Assembly: GCA_036493475.1 (NCBI GenBank)
Contig: DASXPS010000155.1
Span: 1 to 64,000, forward strand
Length of the DNA stretch: 64,000 nt
Reading direction: 5' to 3'
Origin: Sporichthyaceae bacterium
GTDB taxonomy: Bacteria > Actinomycetota > Actinomycetes > Sporichthyales > Sporichthyaceae
The notes under the pieces are model-generated. The model ran no database searches. It was not told the DNA's origin and saw nothing but the letters and a program-made list of their open reading frames with translations. Positions 58,260 to 64,000 of the stretch are shown piece after piece; positions within the stretch are counted from its first letter, which is position 1; each line of letters begins with the position of its first letter. A program made the translations under genes and the position numbers.

Positions 58260-58283
58260 CGTTCGGCCGATGTCGGCTGAACG
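58260..58283. promoter_or_regulatory. palindrome in divergent intergenic region
   Basis: CGTTCGGCCGA-TG-TCGGCTGAACG, 11-bp arms with one mismatch, in the 210-nt gap between the 50-aa minus gene and the secreted protein gene. A similar half, TCGGCCGAACGATT, occurs at 34431-34444 upstream of the 162-aa hypothetical gene. Possibly a regulator site; the binding protein is unknown. Confidence 0.4.
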
Positions 58284-58408
58284 ATTCCCGGGAGTTGAAA
58301 GAGAACTCTCGATGTGTCAGCCGGCGAACAGTGCGCAATGCCCGACCGGTGGTGTGCTCCTGCTGCGCGGTGATCGGCAGGGATCGCCACTCACGGGAGG
58401 TCTGGAAG

Positions 58409-58804
58409 ATGAACAAGCGAACTGGTTTTGCGGCGGCGGCGGCAATGGCGCTCGCGGCGGTCACCCTGGTGCCCGCGGCGGCCGGGGCCTCGGCCAGTGG
58501 TGTCGGCGGCATGGTCGTGTGCAACCACGGCGGTTACGGCTTCGACGTGTTCGCCGACGGACCGGACTCGTTCACCGACGACCTGGCCGGCAGCTTCAAC
58601 GAGTGCGCGGACTGGGCGCCCGCGCACGCCGGTCAATACGAGGTTGGTTTCTCATTCCCGTACGCCGCACCGCCGGGAACCATTTTCAACATTCGCATCA
58701 AGCGTGCCGGCCACACCACGTACCGCAATTTCAACAGTGAGGGGACGTTCAACACGAATGTGGGTCGTGGGCAGATCACCCGCATTGATTTCTACATCCA
58801 CTGA
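58409..58804 (+). CDS. small secreted protein of unknown function
   Basis: 131 residues. Sec signal peptide (1 to about 27, KRTGFAAAAAMALAAVTLVPAAAGA), then a small beta-rich domain with two Cys, C38 (VVCNHGGYG) and C66 (FNECADW), likely a disulfide. Contains GTIFNIRIKRAGHTTYRNF and ends QITRIDFYIH. Family not recognised. GGGAGG at 58395-58400 supports ATG 58409. A strong hairpin terminator follows. Confidence 0.7.
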   Translation: MNKRTGFAAAAAMALAAVTLVPAAAGASASGVGGMVVCNHGGYGFDVFADGPDSFTDDLAGSFNECADWAPAHAGQYEVGFSFPYAAPPGTIFNIRIKRAGHTTYRNFNSEGTFNTNVGRGQITRIDFYIH

Positions 58805-58818
58805 ACAGCCAAAAGACG

Positions 58819-58850
58819 AAGCGGCGGCCCCCACCCGGGGGCCGCCGCTT
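58819..58850. terminator. bidirectional hairpin terminator
   Basis: AAGCGGCGGCCCCC (58819-58832), loop ACCC, GGGGGCCGCCGCTT (58837-58850), a perfect 14-bp stem between the secreted protein gene and the convergent DUF7455 gene. Confidence 0.85.
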
Positions 58851-58867
58851 CGGCGTGGGTCTCCTGA

Positions 58868-59095
58868 TCAGCGCTCGTCGTCCGCGGCGGACGCCGGGCT
58901 CGCGATCAGTCGGTCGGTCTCGTCGTGGAACTCGGTCGCCACCTCGCGCAGCTTCAGCTCGTACTGCCGCCCGTGGTGGGCACAGAACAGCAGGTCGCCG
59001 CGGGAGAGCACCACTCGCACGTAAGCCTGGGCGCCACACCGGTCGCACCGGTCATCGGCCGTCAGCGATGTGCTGGTGGCAAGCATCGTGGTCAC
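58868..59095 (-). CDS. DUF7455 small zinc-ribbon-like protein
   Basis: 75 residues. C17 and C20 in DRCDRCGAQA together with CAHHGRQYE in the next segment give a C-x2-C ... C-x-H-H type metal site. Widespread small actinobacterial protein of unknown function. GAGG lies 5-8 nt before the GTG start at 59095. Adjacent to sigA and parE, a conserved setting in actinobacteria. Confidence 0.85.
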   Translation of the reverse strand: MTTMLATSTSLTADDRCDRCGAQAYVRVVLSRGDLLFCAHHGRQYELKLREVATEFHDETDRLIASPASAADDER

Positions 59096-59446
59096 AATCG
59101 CCTCATCTCGTCTTTCGGCGGTACGAGGGGTTCAACAACGCCGCGGGAGTGATTCGTTCCCGTTCTCCGACGTTACCCTCTCGACCTGCCTGCAACCGGT
59201 TCTCCTGACACCACACAGCGGCAACTTTTGACGTTGCGTGCCTGGTACGGGTAGCCCTTGCACCTTCCGGGGTGAGTTTTCGGCTTCCGTGTCCGTGGTG
59301 AAGGCTTTGACTTGTGTCGGGAATCACCGGTTCCGTCCCGCGCTCGGAAAGGTCCGAACGGCTGGTCTGCATGGGCCGAACGGCGGACGCCGGCCGCCGG
59401 CGCGCCGCGCGGACCGCTGTCAGCGGCGGTGGGTAGCGTTTCCGCC
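59096..59446. other. 351-bp divergent intergenic region DUF7455/parE
   Basis: No ORF of its own. It should hold both promoters. TAGCGT at 59434-59439 sits 7 nt before the parE GTG, in the position expected for a leaderless transcript. TTGACG at 59228-59233 with TAGCCC at 59252-59257 (18-nt spacer) is another candidate. No strong palindrome. Confidence 0.4.
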
Positions 59447-61564
59447 GTGACCACCCTCGCACCAGCCCGCACCTCGTCCACGACCGGGAACGACACGGTG
59501 GAGACCTCCGGATCGGCCTATACCGCCCGCCATCTGCTCGTCCTGGAGGGCCTGGAGGCCGTTCGCAAACGCCCCGGCATGTACGTCGGGTCCACCGACA
59601 GCCGTGGTCTCATGCACTGCGTGTGGGAGATCATCGACAACGCGGTCGACGAGGCGCTGGGTGATTTCTGTGCGTCGATCGACGTAATCCTGCATGCCGA
59701 CGGCTCGGTCGAGGTGCGCGACGACGGCCGGGGTATTCCGGTGGACACCGAACCGCGCACCGGCCTGTCCGGTGTCGAGGTGGTGATGACCAAGCTGCAT
59801 GCCGGTGGCAAGTTCGGCGGCGGGTCGTACGCGGCCACCGGGGGCCTGCACGGCGTGGGTGCCTCGGTGGTCAACGCGCTGTCCGCGCGGCTGGACGTCG
59901 AGGTGGACCGGGAGGGCGCCACGCACCGGATCAGCTTCCAGCGCGGCACGGCGGGCAGCTTCGCGGGCGAGGGACCGAAGGCGAAGTTCACCGCGGGCTC
60001 CGGCCTGACCAAGGTGCGCCGGGTGGCCAAGCGGGTGACCGGGACGCGCATCCGGTTCTGGCCGGACCGGCAGATCTTTCTGGCCGAGGCGGCGTTGTCG
60101 CTGCCCGATCTGCAGGCACGGGCGCGGCAGACCGCGTTCCTGGTGCCGGGGCTGACCATTCGGATCAGCGACGCGCGGGGTCGCGGTGAGCCGGTCGAGG
60201 AGACCTACTGCTTCACCGGCGGAATCACCGAGTTCTGCGGCTTCCTGGCCCCGGATACGCCGCTGATGGACACCCTGCGGGTGGCGGGCGCGGAGACGTT
60301 CACCGAGTCGGTGCCGGTGCTCGACGAGGCCGGACACATGACCGTGACCGAGGTGGAGCGCGAGCTCGGCGTGGACATCGCGCTGCGCTGGGGGACCGGC
60401 TACGACAGCACCGTGCGTTCGTTCGTGAACATCATTGCCACCCCCAAGGGCGGCACCCACGTGGCGGGCTTCGAGCGCGCCCTGGTGAAGACCTTCGGTG
60501 ACGTGGCGCGGGCCGCCAAGCTGCTCAAGACCGGCGACGAGGCCTTGATCAAGGAAGACGTGCTGGAGGGGCTTACTGCGATTGTGACGGTGCGTCTGGC
60601 CGAACCGCAGTTCGAGGGCCAGACCAAGGAGGTCCTCGGCACCCCGAACGCCTCGCGCATCGTGCAGCGGGTGGTGGACCGGGAGTTGCGGGCGTTCCTG
60701 ACCTCCACCCGGCGCACGGACAAGCAGGTCGCCAAGACGGTGCTGGAGAAGGTTGTGGCGGCCGCCCGCACCCGGGTGGCGGCCCGTCAGCACAAGGAGC
60801 ACCAGCGCCGCAAGAACGCACTGGAGACCTCCTCGCTGCCCGCGAAGCTGGCCGACTGCCGCAGTGAGGACGTCGACCGCAGCGAACTGTTCATCGTCGA
60901 GGGTGACTCGGCGTTGGGCACCGCGAAGATGGCCCGCAATTCGGAGTTCCAGGCGCTGCTGCCGATCCGCGGCAAGATCCTCAACGTGCAGAAGGCCGGC
61001 GTCGGTGACGTGCTGAAGAACGCCGAGTGCGCCTCGATCATTCAGGTGATCGGGGCCGGGTCCGGGCGCACCTTCGACATCGAAGCCGCGCGCTACGGGA
61101 AGATCATCCTGATGACCGACGCCGACGTCGACGGCGCGCACATCCGGACCCTGCTGCTCACCCTGATCCACCGTTACCTGCGGCCCCTGGTGGACGCCGG
61201 GCGGGTGTACGCGGCGATGCCGCCGCTGCACCGCATCGAGGTGGTCAACCCCGGCAAGAAGGCCAACGAGATCCTCTACACCTACACCGACGCCGAACTG
61301 CGCAGCCTGCTCGCGGGCCTGGGCAAGAAGGGGCGCACCTGGAAGGACCCGCAGCGGTACAAGGGTCTGGGCGAGATGGATGCCGCGCAACTGAAGGACA
61401 CCACGATGAGCCCGGCGACCCGCACGCTGCGCCGGATCAGCCCCGGTGACCTGGCTGAGTCCGAACAGGTCTTCAACCTGCTGATGGGCAGCGACGTGGC
61501 CCCGCGCAAGGAGTTCATCGTGAACTCCGCGGGCTCCCTGGACCGCTCCCGCATCGACGCCTGA
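59447..61564 (+). CDS. parE: DNA topoisomerase IV subunit B (ParE-type)
   Basis: 705 residues. GHKL ATPase domain: EIIDNAVDEALGD, DDGRGIPVD, GGLHGVGASVVNAL; transducer; TOPRIM: VEGDSALGTAKMA and MTDADVDGAHIR. The QTKEVLGT sequence favours ParE over GyrB (which has QTKTKLGN). GTG 59447 is preferred over the longer frame to 59312: it gives a normal N-terminus, and TAGCGT 7 nt upstream suggests a leaderless mRNA. Convergent with the parC gene, 14 nt apart. Confidence 0.93.
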   Translation: MTTLAPARTSSTTGNDTVETSGSAYTARHLLVLEGLEAVRKRPGMYVGSTDSRGLMHCVWEIIDNAVDEALGDFCASIDVILHADGSVEVRDDGRGIPVDTEPRTGLSGVEVVMTKLHAGGKFGGGSYAATGGLHGVGASVVNALSARLDVEVDREGATHRISFQRGTAGSFAGEGPKAKFTAGSGLTKVRRVAKRVTGTRIRFWPDRQIFLAEAALSLPDLQARARQTAFLVPGLTIRISDARGRGEPVEETYCFTGGITEFCGFLAPDTPLMDTLRVAGAETFTESVPVLDEAGHMTVTEVERELGVDIALRWGTGYDSTVRSFVNIIATPKGGTHVAGFERALVKTFGDVARAAKLLKTGDEALIKEDVLEGLTAIVTVRLAEPQFEGQTKEVLGTPNASRIVQRVVDRELRAFLTSTRRTDKQVAKTVLEKVVAAARTRVAARQHKEHQRRKNALETSSLPAKLADCRSEDVDRSELFIVEGDSALGTAKMARNSEFQALLPIRGKILNVQKAGVGDVLKNAECASIIQVIGAGSGRTFDIEAARYGKIILMTDADVDGAHIRTLLLTLIHRYLRPLVDAGRVYAAMPPLHRIEVVNPGKKANEILYTYTDAELRSLLAGLGKKGRTWKDPQRYKGLGEMDAAQLKDTTMSPATRTLRRISPGDLAESEQVFNLLMGSDVAPRKEFIVNSAGSLDRSRIDA

Positions 61565-61578
61565 ATCCTCGTCAGGGG

Positions 61579-64000
61579 CTACGAGAGCGGGCCGGCGACG
61601 GCGGCGATGGGCTTGTCCAGTGGAACGCCTGAGCCGTCGCGGCGAGTGTCGGGCTCGGGCAGCACGATCGGTTCGCCCTTGCTTCCCGCGGCGCGGGCCG
61701 GGGTGAGGCCCGCCCAACCGAAGCGCAACACGTCCTCGCCACGCAGGAAGCGATGGCAGCGCACGCCGCCGGTGCCGCGGCCCTTGGCCGGGTACTCGCC
61801 GAACTGGGTGACCTTGATGGACCCGCCGCCGAAGTCCAACGTGCCACTGCTGCCCGCGACGGTGACCACTACGGCGTCCCAGGCGGGGTCCACCGCGCCG
61901 AATGAGATCGCGGTGGCATCACCGGCGACCCGCACCCCGGCCATGCCGGCGGCAGTGCGCCCCTGCGGATTGACTGCGGAGGCCGGGAAACGCAGGAGTT
62001 GCCCGTCACTGGTGACGAAGACCAAATCCGCGCCTGCGTCGGCGGGCGTGCTCGCCACGCCGACCACCCGATCGCCGGGTTTGAGCGCGATGACCTCCCA
62101 GTCGTCCTTGTTTGCGGGCACGTCGTGCTTGAGCCGCTTCACCACCCCGGTGGCGGTGCCGAGCGCCAACACCGGACCGTCGGGGTCGAGCGAGGCGAGC
62201 CCGATGACGCGTTCACCCTTCTGCAGTTGGCAGAACTCGCTGACCGCGCCACCGCCGGACAGCACCGGGGCGGTTGCCGTCGTGGGCAGTGCAGGCAGGT
62301 CCAGCACACCGACCCGCAGCATCAGTCCGGTCGAGGTGACCGCGCCGACGAAGCCGCGCACGGTGGTGGCCACCGCATGGGTGATCACGTCGTGCTTGGC
62401 CCGCTTGCCGTCGATGGGCAACGGCTCCACCCCGGCGGTACGGGCCAGCAGACCGGTGGAGGACAACAGCACCCAGCACGGGTCGTCGGTGACCTCCAAC
62501 GGCACGGCGGCCGCCGGGGTGCCGGAGGACTCCAGCAGCACGGTGCGCCGCGGATCTGCGAACTTGTCGGCGACCTCCTTCATCTCCGCGGAGACCGCCT
62601 TGCGTAGCAGGGCGTCGGATTCCAGCAGCGCGGTCAGTTCCTCGATGCGGGCACGCAGTTCCTCACCCTCCCGCTCCAGCACCAGCGTGTCGTAGCGGGT
62701 CAGCCGGCGCAGCGGGGTGTCCAGGATGTAGGTGGCCTGGATCTCGGACAGGTCGAAGACATCCATCAACCGGGTGCGCGCCGCGGCGGTGTCGTCGCTG
62801 GTCCGGATGACCTGGATCACCTCGTCGATGTTGAGCAGTGCGATGCGCAGGCCGTCGACCAGGTGCAGGCGGTCGGCGGCCTTACCGCGCTGGAACTCCG
62901 AGCGCCGGCGGACCACCTCGAAGCGGTGCTCCAGGTAGACCTGCAGCAGTTCCTTCAGGCCCAGGGTCAGCGGTTGCCCGTCGACCAGGGCCACCGCGTT
63001 GATCGCGAAGGAGTCCTCCAGCGGGGTCAGCCGGTACAACTCGGCCAGCACCGCCTCCGGGTTGAAGCCGTTCTTGACCTTGATCTCCAAGCACAGCCCG
63101 CGCTGGTCGTCGGTGAGGTCGGTGACGTCGGCGATGCCGGCCAGCTTGCGGTTGCCGACCAGTTCCTTGATCCGCTCGATGACCTTCTCGGTGCCCACGC
63201 CGTAGGGCAGTTCGGTGACGTGGATGGCCTTCTGACGAGCCGTCACGCTTTCCACGTGGGCCTTGGCGCGGATGCGGAAGGAGCCCCGGCCGTTCTCGTA
63301 CGCCTCACGGATGCCGTCCAGGCCGATGATGGTGCCGCCGGTGGGCAGATCCGGGCCGGGCACGAACCTCATCAACGCGTCCAGATCGGCCTTGGGGTGC
63401 GTGATCAGGTGCCGCGCGGCCGCGATGACCTCGCCGAGGTTGTGCGGGGCCATGTTGGTGGCCATGCCGACCGCGATGCCCGTTGCGCCGTTCACCAACA
63501 GGTTCGGGAACGCGGCGGGCAGCACCGTGGGTTCGGTCTCGCGGCCGTCGTAGTTGGGCGCGAAGTCCACGGTGTTCTCGTGGATGGAGCGGACCATCTC
63601 CATCGCCGACTCGGCCAGCCGGCATTCCGTGTAGCGCATGGCCGCGGGCCGGTCGTCCAGCGTGCCGAAGTTGCCCTGCCCGTGCACGGTGGGCAGCCGC
63701 ATCCAGAAGGGCTGCACCATGCGCACCAGCGCGTCGTAGATCGCGCCGTCGCCGTGCGGGTGCAGTCGACCCATCACCTCGCCGACCACCCGGGCGGACT
63801 TCACCGTGGCGTTCTCGGGGCGCAGGCCCATCTCGGCCATCTGGTACAGGATGCGCCGGTGCACCGGCTTGAGACCGTCGCGTGCATCGGGCAGCGCGCG
63901 GGAGTAGATGACCGAGTAGGCGTACTCGAGGAACGAGCCGCGCATCTCCTCGGCGACGTCGGTGTCGATGATGCGCTCTTCGGGGGTTGCCGGCGGCGGG
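61579..64000 (-). CDS. parC: DNA topoisomerase IV/gyrase subunit A (ParC-type), 5' end outside window
   Basis: At least 807 residues visible; the frame continues past the window edge without a stop, and the first conserved start motif (ERIIDTDVAEEM) lies within the last bases, so the true start is upstream. Breakage-reunion domain: EYAYSVIYSRALPDARDGLKP, LHPHGDGAIYD, and catalytic Tyr in MRYTECRLAES; DNA-wrapping beta-propeller in the C-terminus with the GyrA-box-like KGRGTGG (degenerate, rather than QRRGGKG). With parE it forms topoisomerase IV. Partner gene is convergent, an unusual but known arrangement in actinobacteria. Confidence 0.93.
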   Translation of the reverse strand, partial: PPPATPEERIIDTDVAEEMRGSFLEYAYSVIYSRALPDARDGLKPVHRRILYQMAEMGLRPENATVKSARVVGEVMGRLHPHGDGAIYDALVRMVQPFWMRLPTVHGQGNFGTLDDRPAAMRYTECRLAESAMEMVRSIHENTVDFAPNYDGRETEPTVLPAAFPNLLVNGATGIAVGMATNMAPHNLGEVIAAARHLITHPKADLDALMRFVPGPDLPTGGTIIGLDGIREAYENGRGSFRIRAKAHVESVTARQKAIHVTELPYGVGTEKVIERIKELVGNRKLAGIADVTDLTDDQRGLCLEIKVKNGFNPEAVLAELYRLTPLEDSFAINAVALVDGQPLTLGLKELLQVYLEHRFEVVRRRSEFQRGKAADRLHLVDGLRIALLNIDEVIQVIRTSDDTAAARTRLMDVFDLSEIQATYILDTPLRRLTRYDTLVLEREGEELRARIEELTALLESDALLRKAVSAEMKEVADKFADPRRTVLLESSGTPAAAVPLEVTDDPCWVLLSSTGLLARTAGVEPLPIDGKRAKHDVITHAVATTVRGFVGAVTSTGLMLRVGVLDLPALPTTATAPVLSGGGAVSEFCQLQKGERVIGLASLDPDGPVLALGTATGVVKRLKHDVPANKDDWEVIALKPGDRVVGVASTPADAGADLVFVTSDGQLLRFPASAVNPQGRTAAGMAGVRVAGDATAISFGAVDPAWDAVVVTVAGSSGTLDFGGGSIKVTQFGEYPAKGRGTGGVRCHRFLRGEDVLRFGWAGLTPARAAGSKGEPIVLPEPDTRRDGSGVPLDKPIAAVAGPLS

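Noticed and set aside
59420-61717. 765-residue minus-strand ORF
   Set aside because: Shadow of parE, His/Arg/Gly-rich with no recognisable domain.

Overview
High-GC actinobacterial chromosome, mostly core genome. Nearly every gene has strong G/C third-position bias, GTG and TTG starts are common, and neighbouring genes overlap by ATGA or GTGA. Two blocks match gene orders I know. From pgl to the small HTH gene (about 6.8-33.4 kb) the order follows Mycobacterium tuberculosis Rv1445c-Rv1473A (pgl, opcA, zwf, tal, tkt; ctaB; ctaA and an ABC pair; sufR-B-D-C-S-U-T; ABC-F with small HTH). The primary sigma factor, DUF7455 and parE at 56.6-61.6 kb resemble the Streptomyces hrdB-parE neighbourhood. 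There are no mycolate genes. A spore-forming or Frankiales-type actinomycete is possible, but genus is not resolved. I saw no rRNA, tRNA, CRISPR array or complete transposase.

Layout. 0-4.3 kb (minus): ArsC-like protein, two phytoene-desaturase-type flavoproteins and a two-domain VOC protein. 4.3-6.8 kb (plus): an SDR; a SAV_6107-type HEPN gene behind a DNA-damage promoter; a Tat-lipoprotein dienelactone hydrolase. 6.8-15 kb (minus): pentose-phosphate operon tkt-tal-pgi-zwf-opcA-pgl. 15-18.4 kb: haem O and haem A synthases (ctaB, ctaA) flanking a DUF559 nuclease-like gene set among three palindromic repeats. 18.4-26 kb: ABC exporter pair, then an iron box, a SufR operator and the SUF iron-sulfur operon. 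26-31.3 kb: a VLRF1 release-factor-like gene, a SIMPL protein and a branched-chain amino-acid-type ABC transporter whose LivM and LivG are fused. 31.4-36.2 kb: ABC-F, small HTH, enoyl-CoA hydratase, two unknowns and an atypical SDR. 36.2-43 kb: a palindromic element, SURF1, moaA, DUF3099, dodecin, a DUF732-like protein and tldE/tldD. 43-48.6 kb (minus): dinB followed by an MprAB-HtrA envelope-stress module. 48.6-56.4 kb: a secreted protein, a 5-oxoprolinase, an ABC pair, a membrane protein with its own HTH regulator behind twin palindromes, and a HhH-GPD protein. 56.6-64 kb: primary sigma factor, small genes, and convergent parE and parC (parC runs off the window).

Signals beyond ordinary genes: (1) a perfect RecA-NDp/PafBC-type promoter plus a near-perfect LexA box in front of the HEPN gene; (2) three ~75-bp palindromic elements around the DUF559 gene, one of which encodes the C-terminal tail of CtaA; (3) tiny ORFs that bridge zwf-opcA and sufC-sufS with ATGA overlaps at both ends, the second being an exact 2 x 10-codon repeat, and a related one between arsC and a flavoprotein gene that lacks a canonical start; (4) an exact SufR-type operator over the sufR start codon with a DtxR/IdeR iron box upstream; (5) twin ACTTTG-N5-CAAAGT operators before the membrane-protein/HTH pair; (6) a 113-bp MITE-like palindrome between SURF1 and an SDR.
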